In this document: in pieces, positions 22,456-35,308 of the stretch | How positions within the stretch are numbered: the first letter of the stretch is position 1 | Layout: every line of letters starts with the position of its first letter | DNA from: Thalassia testudinum | Taxonomy: Eukaryota > Streptophyta > Magnoliopsida > Alismatales > Hydrocharitaceae | Length of the DNA: 64,000 bases | Direction: 5' to 3' | Assembly: GCA_037157565.1 (NCBI GenBank) | Contig: JAZHRO010000046.1 | Span: forward strand, 19,690,501 to 19,754,500 | Program-made: the position numbers and the translations under genes | The notes under the pieces: model-generated | Seen by the model: the letters and a program-made list of their open reading frames with translations, nothing else | What the model was told of the DNA's origin: nothing | Database searches by the model: none

Positions 22456-23370
22456 TAACTGTCTAGGACCTAAGTATAAAGTCCATAGAAAATGTCAACA
22501 AATGTTGAGTAGAGTAGCAAAAATAGTGGAAAAGAGAGCAAAGCTAAATTAGTATGAAAATAGGAAGTGCGAGTATCATTCTTAATTATTTAAATTTATG
22601 TTCCATTAATCCAATTATTTGTGCCCTCCAAAATTGCAGTCATTAATCATCCAAATTAGTTTCCTCGGATGGTGCGAGGAGATCTTGCTGTAATATCCTA
22701 GATGATAGTTTTCATACAACTCACCCCCTTGGTCAAGGGGACAACTCATATCCACTCTATAACCTGGTTAATCGCCCCAAGGTCTTAGCTAATGAGGTGA
22801 AGTGGTGACTACGGTCCATGTGATAAATCTGCAGAGAGCTACCCTGCACTGACACATGGCTAGTCCTTTCCACTACAAAGTAAGAGAACAAAACAGCTTC
22901 AACCTCTTGCAATAGTAACATGTACCCAACACCCTGCTACCTGGTTGGCTAAGTGGCCTAACAAATAAGTCGCAAGGAGGCTAGCTCACTCTCTTAACCA
23001 GTCTCTACCACTAACAGGTATAGTTGACCTTGCCATCGATATCGGGGATGAGCACTGACTTTTAAGCAATTCATCAGGGTCCAAGTTATCAAGAAATTTC
23101 CAACCATCAATCCCCAATTTCCATTAATGATTTTCGTACATATTTCAAGCATTATTCTACTTCAACAGAGTAGTTGTCTTATTTCATTCTTCTTTCTTTT
23201 TCAATTCTTCTATAAGTTTACAGTAATTTTATCATTAAGTTCATCATATAATGTTATAGGTATTCCTCATTTTCCTCTCAATTTCAATCCACTAAACCCC
23301 TTGCATGACTTGCTAAATAGCAAGAATTCGCTACGAAGAAATTAAGTTTAGGGTTTTAGAAAAGAGAAAC
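22456..23370 (+). repeat. Diverged partial family T LTR
   Basis: Aligns in order with the solo LTR from about 5560: GTTGAGTAGAGTAGCA, CCCCAAGGTC, GTGGTGACTACGG, an AGCTACCCTGCACTGACAC block, then GTCGCAAGGAGGCTAGC. The terminal TGTAACGA part is missing, and there is no GACGTC cluster. Confidence 0.65.
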
Positions 23371-23673
23371 TTGCATCGTTGTACTTTCGCAGAGAAATCT
23401 GACTTATCAAATAAATTTTTATCAAGACTTACTGAATCCTGTGTTGAACACAGGGAGGCAAACACTCCATTCTTTTGAAATCTGCATTGATTTTAAGTTA
23501 ATCTAATTTTACTAAGCATGAATCAAAGTGAAGAATAATCTACTCAACAAATAAAAGAGAGAAAGAGAGAGAAAACTATTTCTATATATAAAAGCTTCAA
23601 TAATGTCTTTACAGCAATAATTGTAGGAAATCTAAACTAGAAAGCAATAAGGAGAGAAGGGGAGAGAAGTTAT
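23371..23673 (-). repeat. U5 fragment of a family C-type LTR
   Basis: Contains GTTGAACACAGGGAGGCAAAC, matching the U5 of family C at 41150-41175 and 47640-47665, and then a GA-rich run like 41303-41350. It ends where family E sequence begins at 23674. Confidence 0.5.
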
Positions 23674-26280
23674 TGTTATTCGCTCGAAATCGATGTTTTA
23701 AATCGTTACGTTGCAGTATAGTTGAAATCTCACGAAAAATAGATAAAATTTATACTCAAAAAGTCTGAGGTCGTTCGCTGGGAGCAAATAGGAATTCAAT
23801 TCTCAAGATTGCAATTTTAAACAATAGAGATAAGAAATTATAATCAGAAATTGATTCAGAATAATGTAGAAATGATATCAAGTGTCAAACTGCAAAAAGA
23901 ATGGAGTAAAATGGTGATTTGAAGCACCAATTACTCCCTCCAATAATAGCAAGTAGAACGCAATAGCTATGTATGAAATAAACTCAAGTTATTCAATCAG
24001 ACGTCTTAAACATCTGGATGAATAGTGCTCTGCTTCTTCTCCTTTCTCTGATTTCTTCTTCTTCTCTTCTGCGACTCTTCTTCTAGTCTCCTTCTCTGCT
24101 TTTGTTCCTCTTCTGCTTCTCTTCTTTCACTGCTCTTTTCCTCCTCTTCCTTTTCTTCTTTCTTTCTATGCTCTTCTTCTTCACGTAGAGGAGGAAGGAT
24201 CCTCAAATTTGGCTAAGTGTCAGCCAACTTCTCCAGAGCAAAACCCTCCCCTTCCCTGTGCAAGCTCTCCTCTCTTTCTCTTCTTGGGTCACACTCTCCC
24301 AGAGCCTTCAACAGTACCGGGTATATGGGTAATCGGGTTAGACCAGATCCGCGGGGACAGTGTTGCCGACGAAGTCGAGTGAGGGGTGTGAGGGACCTCA
24401 CCCCTTGTGACTTGAGGCAATAAGCCTCTATCACAAAATCAATTTATGTCACTGCGGTCGCTTTTCCCTATCCGAGGTGGGACTATGTTGTCCCCCTTTC
24501 TTTGCACGTAGCTGCAATGGAAGCTCTCTCAACTAGGGTAGCTGCTGAGAGTATCTCCCTCAATTGGAGACCTGAACATGTGTGTGGGATGAATCCGCGT
24601 AGCTTGGAGCCAACGCCTAGAGTGAATGCGCCCTGGAGGAAGCTTGAAGCTTTCTCGAAGCTTGGTGTTAATGGTGGAGGAGGCTGGTACCTGAATCAAT
24701 AATAAGGCCTTTCTACCATGTCAAAAAGCTCAGAGGCTTCGTCGGACCACGGCAAACTCAATGAGGGGTTCCACTTGGTGGGAGCGTTTTCTGTGGGTGC
24801 TGGAGGAGTTGAGCTATGCATGTGAAGGTGGTGGTGTTTAGGGGAGTGTTTGGGCAAGTAATCCCCTCAATTTCTTAAGGGGTTTTACTTGCGTGGATAT
24901 GGCGGAGGTGTGGGAGGTTGTAGCAATTCGTTTGGGCGTGTGTGGTGGCTACTAGGGCTCGCCGGAGGTCTGCCGGCGAGATGGAAGACAGAGTCGCAGT
25001 GGGTGTTGGCAGGGTCAAAGCAGAGTGTTAAAGTTGCTATTGTGATGAGGGGAAGTTGAGGAGTCATTTGATAGAGGTAGCGGACGACGGGGTGCGGAGA
25101 TGGCACCGGTTATGGTATGGCTGACGTCGAAGAAGGAAGAAGCTTCGGTAGCTAAGAAACGGCGAGGAAGACGGTGAAAGGGGCGTCGGTAGGTATGGCT
25201 CGATGTGGAAGAAGATGAGGAAGACAGCTCCGTTGCCGGTATTGCGAATGAAGGAAGATTAGAGACGGAGGAGTTTGCCGAAAGTCGAGGAGCAATTCAA
25301 CCAAGAAAGAGGAGAGGAATTGGAAGTGTTCAAGGCCGAATTCGAGCGTGGGAAGTTCGGCTTAATCTGGAGGTCTTTTTATAGGCCTTTAGAGGGAGTT
25401 TTGAAGCTTCGCCGAAGATGGGATTTCTAGAATACCCTAATCTCATGCATTCGCATGAGAGATTGGGAAGGTTTTAGGGTGTGGGAATTGGCTGAAAAGG
25501 AAGGGAATTTCTTGACAAACTTCCCTTTCAAATCTGAGAGGGATTCGTTAAGGAATCGAGAACTTGCCAATTTTAGGTTGTTAGAGTTTGTAGGAATAGG
25601 ATTAATGGTAGTAGGGACCTATTTGTGAAAGTGATAACAAAGTTAGGGGCCTTTTTGTAAGGATTTTGAAAGTTAAGGGCATATGTGTGATAAAAAAGAA
25701 TCAGATAGGACCAAATTGCAAACTAGGTCAAGACAATCTCAGATTGGGTCCAAATTTTGTTACAAATCTAATTTGGACCTAAAAAATCAAATGGTCAAGT
25801 TGGATTTTTGTTTTGACCATCTGTGACTGGATAATTTATGCAAAAACCCAAATTAGGGTAGATGTCAGTCTGAGTTCTATTTTGGGTCAATACGGGTTCT
25901 GATAGTCAAATTGAAGGTACCAAGCTCTAGAGAATATTTTTATATGAATTATAGAGGATTTAGGTGAATTTTATCCTAGTCAAAACCTCAATTAATTAAG
26001 CAGGTTTGTTTTTAGGGTTTCAGAAGTCATTTAATTCTTAAAACACGTGAAAACCCTTTTTGTCTGTTCTAACCCACTTGTTAATATTTTAGGATCATTT
26101 GACCCCTAATTACCCTCTGGGAAAACCCATGTTTGTACTGCATTCATGATATGATGGTAAAATTATAGTTTTAATCCTGGTTTCTTATCTTTCCCTTAGA
26201 ATGATTATGCAGTGACTTAGGGTTCTCTGGCGATTATGTGGGATCATTTAATGACTTAATCAGGTCATATTGAGCTAGTT
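23674..26280 (-). repeat. Family E LTR (copy 1)
   Basis: In element sense it ends ...GAGCGAATAACA (plus-strand start TGTTATTCGC). It is homologous, reversed, to 38380-40988. The U5 carries GAACGACCTCAGACTTT and a GACGTCT site; a TATAAAAAG box lies on the minus strand at 25375-25383. The upstream edge is uncertain because homology with copy 2 runs on into the gag-like ATG at 26281. Short ORFs here are not supported. Confidence 0.6.
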
Positions 26281-26346
26281 ATGGCTGATGATGATGTTCC
26301 CATCAGTTATCCTCCTCGACGGCTACTTGGAGGACGAGTTGTGTAG
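26281..26346 (+). pseudogene. Gag N-terminus scrap
   Basis: MADDDVPISYPPRRLLGG resembles the start of the gag of element G (MVDDDIIISMQGRRSLRP at 38354). It stops after about 21 codons, where family C LTR sequence begins. It lies head-to-head with the adjoining family E LTR, the same arrangement as at 38354. Confidence 0.45.
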
Positions 26347-27560
26347 ACGGCGCCTGGAAGACAAAAGATGGAGCCAGAGGAGAGGTAGGGCATCGTTGCA
26401 GCGTGATTCGCTTCCTAGAATGGGGGATGATGAGACGGCTAGTGGGAGCTCCAATAAAAGGGGGATGAGAAGGTGGAAAAATTATTTTTGTTGCTAGTGG
26501 AGCATCTCAAGGGCTGAGGAACACTATAACAGAGCCTAGAATTGCTTCTTAAGCTCTAGAGAGGTGAGGAGTAGACTAGGAAGGGATAAAGATGAAGGGG
26601 GGTCTATGGCCTTTTTATCGTAGAGAGATGGGGGAAAAATGGCCATTTAAATCCCTTAACTACATGCAACAACTGGGAGGAAGGAGAGTCGTCGATCTCA
26701 GATTGCACGGCTGAGATTATGTCTAGGTTGCGCTTCATGCGTGCTTAAATCACGCGAGACACACGCTCAAGCAAGGAGGGCCATCTGATCTGCATCGCAT
26801 GGATGAGAATGCTCGAAGACCAACTCTTCGATCATTTACAATGTGCGTTTCCTCATGCGTGAGCCATTAAATCGTCATCGGAGGGTGGAGATTGCGTGAA
26901 GACGGCACTCATCACGTGCAAGGGCTCGTTAGATCGCGCATGTGCTCTGAGCTTCATCCATGCTTCCACGTAGCGGCTGCTGTCGTCACTTGATTGACAT
27001 TCAATGACCCAATTTCAGTTGTGCCTTTTCTTAGCAAATTAAATCCACTCGCTGTGGATCAATCACATGAGTTGCTACTCTATGTCGAGCGCTTACCCAC
27101 TACACTACCCGCATGGATGGTCGAGAAGATGATGGTAGTGGTTGAGCACCCACAGTTGTTGGATGAAGATCTAATGACCCAGATTGAAGGCTGCATTGAG
27201 AGAAGAGGAGAGGTAGGCAGCGCTGGGCAGCTATGATGGGGTGACATGGTGCCATCTTGGTTGTCCATCTTCTTTGCTTCATTTTGGGTGCTATAGAGCT
27301 CTGATCAAGCTGATTCTTGCATTGTTGGACTACGATCATTGCACTGAGTCCATCCATTAGGTACGATTTGTCATCTGAGGCTCCAATTTATGTTGCCTTG
27401 TTCCATAGATATTAAAATAGGGAAATTAATATACAAATTATATAATCTACTCTAAATGCATGATGATGTTATTATGAAATATTTATAGTGCTATGTAGAT
27501 CTAACTAACCTAGGAATATACATAAATAGGCATTTTTTCTAAATAGATGTGTTCACATCA
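26340..27560 (-). repeat. Family C LTR, 3' LTR of element J (left part missing)
   Basis: Right end GTTCACATCA at 27560, preceded by text homologous to 41430-42518 (gag-scrap junction GGAGGACGAG, promoter-like block near 26610, CATGGTGCCATCTTGG, terminal AT-rich part). It is followed by the polypurine tract and hairpin of an internal region, so it is the 3' LTR of a minus-strand element. Confidence 0.65.
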
Positions 27561-29062
27561 CACTCTCATGTCTATCTTTTGCTAGTTCCTAGCAAAATCG
27601 AAATGTGGGAAAACCTACGAGAAATGTGAAAATCGAGAGCATGGTTTTTATTTTATTTGCTTGAAAGCAACATATTTTATGCAACCCCTTATTCTTATCT
27701 ATGAAAACCGATAGAGAATCAAGCTAACTTTGAATCAAAAACCTCAATCAAAATTTTCACCAATGAAGGGAAATTGCATACAAATCCTTAACGACAAAAA
27801 CTCAATAGTTCTCGAGTACCGACTCGAATCATGAACCCTATTAGCCATCATACTTGAATTATGAAGGTAACTTTCTTCAACTTGGTCAACCCACCCAAGA
27901 TTTGAAGTGAATAAGAGACCAAAGAATCTTGTCTGTGAAATCGTTCGACTCCCCATAAGAGACAAATAAATTGGCTCCTAGCATTCAATTGAACTTAGAA
28001 TATTTCTAGGTTCTCTCTGGGACAATCTTGTCTTTGGTTAAGCCATACTAGGATTTGGCAACTTTCTCCTCACCACTTATCTCCCTGGTGGGTTTTGTAA
28101 TATCTCTGGATTTTTTTCAAATCTATAGGTGAACACTCATTTGTGGCGAGGTGTTTTTATTGTCATATGTGGTGCAAAAGGGGTAGCATCCATCTGTAGC
28201 AAGATGCTTTATTTATTTGGTGGAAGAATTTGCTCCCATTTGTAACGAGGTACATTTTATTTGGTGGGGTTCATGGGATAAGGCTAATATTTTTTTCTTC
28301 TCATTTTCCATTTTCTCAATTTTTTATTTTCTCTAAATCTTTTTTGTAAGTGAGTGGCTCTTCTTCATCCATTCTAAATGCGTCCCTACAAACAAGAATA
28401 GTCCTATGAACTAGAAACACGGCAAAAGTCCTTTGGATCTTTTTCCCTAAGACTAAATTTTATTGACCACTTAAGGAGTCAATAAGGTCATCCAATAGAC
28501 GAGTCAGTGCAAGTGTATTGTTGAGATGCTTGAGACTTAATGACTATTCAAATCACAGGGTGGGATGATAAGTCGTTCAGTTATTACCCTTTCAACTTAA
28601 TACTTTTAGCTTTTTCGGATCCCTTCAAAGACTCTAGGAACAAATCCAAATTTAAGTAAATGCTTGAGATAACTAAGTCGATTAAGATTTGAAGAGTCTA
28701 GGTGGAAAGACTTTGATTTACATTTGCTAAGGTCGGTGAATCTTCAAACTTGAGAATAATTGATCTTTTCTAGCTTAAAATCTCAAAACAGTGCCTTTTT
28801 TTATTTTTTCTAAGAGCAAAATAGATAGCAAATATTTTACAGAACTGATGAAAATAATTTAGAAATGAAATGAATCCACTCCTAATGCCCAGCTTATGCA
28901 ATGTCCTCATTGTAAATAATGGAATGATGAGGGTAACATAGAGAAGATAGTACCTAAATTCAGTCAAAATTCGGTCAGCTCGGAATATATACACATATCG
29001 TACATGATGTTGAGTTTAGTGCCTTCAGCTAGTCACAGTCCTTAGATTTGAAATATAGACAT
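27561..29062 (-). other. 3' internal region of element J
   Basis: Non-coding tail homologous to 236-1994 and 30834-32150. It begins with a polypurine tract and a perfect 9-bp hairpin (27577-27597), has TATTTGGTGG at 28214 and 28258, and carries the AATGAGGACATTG...GGGCAT box at 28881-28913. It is cut at 29062 by insertion of element G. Its coding part is not identified in the window. Confidence 0.6.
27577..27597 (-). promoter_or_regulatory. Hairpin upstream of polypurine tract (element J)
   Basis: Perfect 9-bp stem TTTTGCTAG / CTAGCAAAA with a 3-nt loop, 16 nt from the LTR edge. The loop differs from that of element A while the stem is kept. Confidence 0.7.
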
Positions 29063-30833
29063 TGACACTACAAAAGTCGTGTTTCTGGGTGTTAGCGGTG
29101 TAAATCACATTTTAAAGTAAATCAGTCGTAGTATAGCGTGAAGTATGTCGAAACAAATAAAATTTAGGATATGTGAGTCCCGGTTGAACTTAGGGAAGTA
29201 GAAAGCATTTCAGATTTCATAACTAATCTAGATCTAATTACTAACTAGATAATACTAATCACAATACATATATAGCGAATCATAGCCAGTGGTTGAATAT
29301 GAATTGCAATAAACCATAGTTGCAAAGTAGAATTATAACTAGAACATGTACTTGTCATCTAACTATAACAAGAATTAAAGTCACTATCTAGCAGAATAAG
29401 GGCACCACGGGTGGTCCGTGGTGACCTTCTGGAGAGGTTGGGGAGAGTAATGATGATCCGTCAAGGTGGCTTGGTGGGCGCTTCAGGAGGATAGTTGGAG
29501 ACAGGGAGAGATGGAGAAGAAGCTCTAAGGAGTTGGAGAGGGTCTGGAGGAGTTGTGAGGATTTAGGAAGAGTTGCTTTAACTGGGGGGGCCTTGGGCCT
29601 TCCTTTCTAGCTTTTATGAGGGGCAAGATAGGCATTTGAGCCCCCAAAACTATGCAACAACCATCTAGTGATTAGATCCCTCGATTGGGAGATCAACGAC
29701 TCTGATTTGGCTTCAAAATAACCTTCAAAATGCCTTCTACACGTGGGATGTACCAGATGGCGCCACGTGTCATGCCTGTTGCCCTTGGATCACGATTGAA
29801 CACTCACTGCTCACACTTTCCTCTTCTGCACGCGTCCAACGCACGGTTTCAACTGCAGCACTAAACGTGAGCTCATCGCACGTATCAACTCTCAGCCGTA
29901 GGATCGTGAGCCTCAGCATCGCTTCTTGAAATTCAAATGCACGTGCTTGCACGTTTGGTTGCATGTGATCCCATGCATCGTCAACCGAGGTCTCTCCACG
30001 TGTCATGTGGTCACTTCTGCACCGCCCAATGGCCATCCAACGGATGGATTTCATCACTGCGCTTACGCCTTCGTAGATTTTCCTCTGATCACGAGTCGAC
30101 CTCGCATCATGCGTCGCTGTTTGAGAGCGTGAGCCAACGCACTGGAGGCTTGTTTTGTTGCATGTGCCATCTTGTGTGTAGCTGCCATCAGCCGTTGGAT
30201 GGAGATCCAATGGTTGAGGCATGATCATCCATGATGAAGTGCGAGGAGGCCGGTGCCGTGGGTGCTTCATGGCCGTTGGATGGTGATCCAATGGTCCAAG
30301 ATGTGCGGTGAGATGCCATCAAGATTTAGGGCCAATGTGAGGGGCGGTCGCGATGGTGAACGGCCACGATGGTTCCACGTGGCACCATCGTGACTGTTCA
30401 TCTTCTTTCTTTTGTAAGTGATGATGTAGGCCTCCGATTGAGATGATTCTTGCGCCGTTGGACTGCGATCACTGATCTGGATCCATCCGTGCGGTTGGAT
30501 TTATTATATGAGGTCTGAATTTTCACCTATTTGCCTCTTGGCTCTTGCTCTTCTGTGGACTCCATAGGATGCTATGATCGATGTGATCTTGGAAGCGTTG
30601 GACTCCTGTCATTGTTCTGAGCTAATCTATAAGGTTGGATCGGTCATCCGTGGCCCCGTATTACTTGTAATTATTAATATCTCTCAATTAGAACATAAAA
30701 CGACATTATTATTTACAAAACTAATAAATCAACTACAATGCAAAGTATGATGCGAATGCATGGAAAATGGCTAAGTTAAGCTAGACTCTAACTTAATTTA
30801 GGCAGATTAGGACCTATGATTGCTACGCAATCA
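29063..30833 (-). repeat. 3' LTR of element G (family C, about 1771 bp)
   Basis: Left edge near TGACACTACAAAAGTCGTG, aligned with TGATTGCACGTG at 41038; U5 block GTGAGTCCCGGTTGAAC; CCACGTGGCACCATC at 30377; right end CGCAATCA at 30833 beside the polypurine tract. The exact left end is inferred by alignment. Confidence 0.65.
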
Positions 30834-30869
30834 TATCCTCATGCCTAAATCTTGCTAGTCCCTATCAAG
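30834..30869 (-). promoter_or_regulatory. Polypurine tract and hairpin of element G
   Basis: The minus strand reads GGCATGAGGATA next to the LTR. Hairpin 30851-30869: CTTGCTAG / CTATCAAG with one mismatched pair and a TCC loop on the plus strand. Confidence 0.6.
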
Positions 30870-32397
30870 TGCAAGACTAAATGCATTCTATCAAGTGTTT
30901 AATTAGAGATTTATTTCTTTTTGTTTCATCTAGAAATTTAGAATCTAGAAAATCGTGAATGTGTAGTGGTGTAGCTTCTGTAACGGATCCAAACGAAAAG
31001 TCAACATATATCTAAAGCTTGTACTTGACCCCTAGTGAAATTCTGTTGGGATAGCCAAAACTCTTCTCTTGGGGATATAAAATATCCTCTAGTTTTAGCC
31101 CTAGCTTTTTATCTTAGGTAGAAGATGTCTGAGTTAGACAGATTTATATTTGGTGGCTCACCCTCTTTTGGTGCCACATAGAGACTAATATTTCAGAATC
31201 TAGATTTCCAGATTATTAAATAAATCAACTTAGAGAGAGGCTAAAAAATTGTGCTCTCTTATGTCTTTTGTACTTTTTCTTCTCTCTTTTTTTGTCTTTT
31301 TCTTTTCTTCTTATTTTTTTTTTCTTTTCTTTTTCTTCCTGAGCTCACATCTCACCAATTTTGTGGATATATTTGGTGATCTCTCATGACATTACACTTC
31401 AATTAGGTTCTGATAATCCTATGACTAAGTTAGAATTGTTCAGACTGTATTCAGGTGGTCAGAAATATAGGAAAAGTAGGTCAAGGCTGTATTTGGTGGA
31501 TCGTGAAGATGATAGGTGTTGTTGTCTCAATGTACTTGACTCAACATAACTCACACTTCTAAATATGGCAAGATTTTTTTGTCTCTTTCTTCTTTTTCTT
31601 TCTTTTTTATATACTAATATAATACCATATCTACTAACACAATGCAACATAGCATATGTACTTTTATTCATGAGGCATTATTTGGAATTGGGGGTGTTTA
31701 AGAGGATATCGGGTGGCTTATTTGGTGGAAGTGCCTATTCTTAGCATCGGGAAGGGAATGTATGGGAAAATGTATTTCTGACCTTGATATCAGTACCCTC
31801 CTTTAGCCGAGGATTCAACAGACTCTCTACCCTCACCTCACACATGTTTTTGGTGGATCTACTAGAAGATGGTTCACTTGACTCCTTGATTACTATCCAA
31901 GGGTTCAAGAGAAGAAGCAATGCTTCTTATCAACAAACTAGAGATGTCTATCAATCTTCGCATTGGATACATTGCAAATTCTACATGCAAGTGTGAAATT
32001 GTATTGGATTCCAAGTTTAGGAATCTACTAAAGAATAAATCCCTAATAAAACCTCTTCATAAAATGATCTATTTCCCCCAGGTGTTGGCAGAAAATTTCA
32101 ATTTATATGCACTACCCCCCCATGCCTAAGTTATTGCATGTCCTCATGCATGAATAAAAGAAATTGAAATAAGGCAGGGTGCAAGTGGATAGAAATCACC
32201 TGGGACTGCTTTTGACTTGTCATTCAGCACATGCCAACACTACAATGGTAATCAAAATATGAAGAATACTATGCCAGAATGAAATATGCTATGTATAAAG
32301 GATATGTATAACTGCTAAGTTTAACACCTCCAGCTGGGTGAAACGTCAGTCACACGTCCTCAAGAAGATGTATAGTTTCGTCAGCAGGAGGAGGTAC
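30870..32397 (-). other. Non-coding 3' internal region of element G
   Basis: No gene. TATTTGGTGG or TATTTGGTGA occurs at 31147, 31370, 31490 and 31719. Around them the text is collinear with 490-1250 of element A. The ATGAGGACATG...GGCATGGGGGG box is at 32115-32150. Confidence 0.6.
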
Positions 32398-33380
32398 CTA
32401 GGCTAAAAATGGCTTTAGGCATTGGCCATTTACCGTAAAAACATGCCCAAATTTCAGGTCCATAATTTTGACCGCCCCATTAGGATATGGGTGGATCACC
32501 AGATACGACCCAATCCACTTGGACTTGAGTTTTCCTATAAAGAATTTGAGCCAGGAATCAAATAACCAGACCTGCTGGTTAGGCCTGAACTCCTTCCTCC
32601 AAATGTGTCGGTCATGGAAAGCCTTAGTCTTATCTTTGTATATCTTTGCATTCTCGTAGGCTTCCTGCCAAATCTCTTTTAACTCGCTGAGCTGTAGCTT
32701 TCTTTCATAACCTCCTGTATTGAGGTTAAAATTACATTTCTGCACCGCCCAAAAGGCACGGTGCTCTAGCTCTATAGGAAGGTGACAAGCCTTTCCATAC
32801 ACCATGCGGAATGGTGACATTTCGACTGGGGCCTTGTACACGGTCCAATGTGCCCAAAGTGCGTTGATCAATCAATCGGACCAATTTTTCCTATTAGGTC
32901 TAACTATCTTTTGAAGAATGAGCTTGATTTGACAGTTAGACACTTCATCCTGCCCATTGGTTTGTGGGTGATACAGGGTAGCAATACGGTGATGTACCCC
33001 GTATTTCTTCAAAAGAGATCTAAAATGGGCATGGATGAAGTGACTGCCCCTGACGCTAATCAGAGCGTAGGGAACTTTGAATCTCGTGAAAATAGATTCC
33101 TAGACAAAGGATATAATGATCTTATGATCAGCTCGCCTTACTGGGATGGCTTCAACCCATTTCGAGACATAGTCAACTACGAGAAGTATGTACTCGAAGC
33201 CGTGCGAGTTCGGGAAAGGGCCCATAAAGTCGATGCCCCAAACGTCGAACACTTCTATGACCAGAATAGGTTGCAGAGGCATCATGTTTCTTTGGGTCAT
33301 AGAACTGACCGACTGACATCACTTACAGCATTTGGCAAACTCATGTGTGTCTCTAAAAATGGTTGGCTAGAAGAAACCAT
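32398..33380 (-). pseudogene. Integrase of element G
   Basis: Core fragment 33300-33100 has [10 protein letters not shown] and [11 protein letters not shown]; the middle is frame-broken. The C-terminal half (32871-32398) is open with [25 protein letters not shown], a region typical of Athila-type integrases, and ends NGQCLKPF like the complete element (NGQRLKPY). The zinc-finger part near 33300-33380 is damaged. It cannot be active. Confidence 0.85.
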
Positions 33381-33486
33381 ACTATAAAATCTTTGCAGCA
33401 GTTTTTCGACCTGATCAATGACCCCAACAAGCATCGTTGTGGTAGAAGGATAACACACTCGAGATTTCAGAGTCAAGGGTGCATCG

Positions 33487-34976
33487 TCAGATGATCTGAT
33501 CAACCCCAATGTGAAAGAGCAGTGGATCATCCAAGAAATAAAACTTAGCCTCTGAAATAAATCTGAGTTTTTTATCCTTGGATAATCTTGCAGGAAGCTT
33601 GCCTACGATAAGATAGTTTGCAATATCGACATACCAAGGAAACTCAACAAAGTTAATAGCCAATAGTGACTCATCCGAAAATTGATCAGAGATAGGTGGG
33701 GAGTATGGGATGTGTCCGGGGTTTATCCGAGATAGGTGATCTGCCACAACATTATGAGCTCTAGCTTTGTCATGGATCTTAACATCAAACTCCTGCAAAA
33801 GAAGGATTCATTTGATAAGTCTAGGTTTGGCATCCTTCTTCTTCAACAAATGCCGGAGGGTGGAATGGTCAGTGAAGATGATTACTTTTGACCCAAGTAT
33901 GATCTAAACTTCTCCAACTTGAATACTACGGCTAGTAGCTCTTTCTCAGTAACCGTATAGTTACTCTGAGCCTCGTTCAACATCTTGCTAGCATAGTTAT
34001 GGTGCTCCCGGCATTGGCCTAGAACAGCTCCGATGGCAAAGTTAGAGGCGTCACACATCATCTCAAAGTCGAGAGACCAGTTGGGTGTTTGGAGAATAGG
34101 TGCATTCGAAACAGCGCTTCGTAAGGTCTCGAAAGCGTTGAGACACGAGGTATTAAAGTTAAAAGGGGCATTGGCTACCAAAAGATTTGTTAATGGATGA
34201 GCAATTTTTGAGAAGTCTCGAATGAATCTTCGATAGAATCTGACATGCCTTAAGAATGATATGATTTGTTTTACCAAGCCAGGCAGAGGTAATCCCGAAA
34301 TGATTTTGGATTTAGCTCGGTCGACCTTGAGTCCATTAGAAGAGATCCTGTGACCTAGTACAATGCCATCCCTCACCATAAAATGGCTTTTCTCCCATGA
34401 AAGTACTAGGTTAACATCTATGCACCTCCTCAGGATCTTCATGAGGTTATCAAGACAAGATGAGAAGTCATCTCCGAAAATGGAGAAATCATCCATAAAC
34501 ACTTCTACGTAGTCCCTGATCATGTCAGAGAAGATGGCCATCATGTAATGATGAAATGTTGCTGGTGCGTTATAGAGGACAAAGGGCATCTGCTTGAAAA
34601 CGAATGTTCCGAAGGGACAAGTAAAAGTTGTCTTGTCTTGATTTTCCAGGTTAATCGCAACTTGGTTGTACCCGGAATATCCATTTAGAGAGTAGAAGAA
34701 ACTGCAACCGGCTAACCTTTCTAAGATCTGATCAATAAAGGGTAAAGGAAAATGATCCCTTTTGGTAGCCGTGTTCAGTTTCCTATAATCAATGCAAACC
34801 CACCATGAAGTAGTGGTGCAAGTCGGGATGGATTCTCCTGTTTCATTCTTCATAACAGTGAGTCCTGCCTTTTTGGTCACAATCTGTATAAGACTCACCC
34901 ATTGGCTATCGGAAATTGGATAGATAATGTCTGCATCCAGCCATTTGATGATCTCCTTCTTGACAACCTTAAGCAT
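33487..34976 (-). pseudogene. RT and RNase H of element G
   Basis: Open 34976-33882: VKKEIIKWLDADIIYPI, WVCIDYRKLNTATKRDHFPLPFIDQ, FMDDFSIFG, LSWEKSHFMV and RNase H CDASNFAIGAVLGQ. In RT domain A the usual FLDGYSGYNQ reads SLNGYSGYNQ, so a catalytic Asp is Asn; this alone would inactivate the enzyme. A frameshift follows at about 33882; the RNase H end (NVVADHLSR) continues at 33798-33487. Confidence 0.85.
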
Positions 34977-35308
34977 ATTAGGATTCAGGCACCTCTAAGG
35001 TTGTCTCGAAGGTTTCAACCCCCCATCCGTGTAGATATGATGAGGGCAATATAAGGGGAGAATACCGTGGAGATCAACAATACTCCACCTATGGTAGCCC
35101 TATGTGCTTGTAGTACAGAGATCAATTAATGCTCTTGTTCTTGCATTAAGTGAGCATTAATGATCACCGAGTATGTCTCACTTTCACCCAAAAACACACA
35201 TTTGAGTGAATCTGGTAAGGGCTTTAGTTCAATCACGGGTGGATCAGAATCAGGGGTGGGAGTGGGAGTCTGAATAGGAGTAGAATCAATAGATGGAATC
35301 TGATGATC

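Noticed and set aside
24360..24380. Possible primer site (GTGTTGCCGACGA)
   Set aside because: About 12 of 18 matches and not conserved in the homologous copy near 40300.
24885..25106. 73-codon minus ORF, Pro-rich
   Set aside because: Inside the family E LTR, not conserved in the copy at 38380-40988.
23669..26280. GTTAT on both sides of the family E LTR as a target duplication
   Set aside because: The right boundary it implies does not end in CA and the homology with copy 2 passes through it; probably chance.
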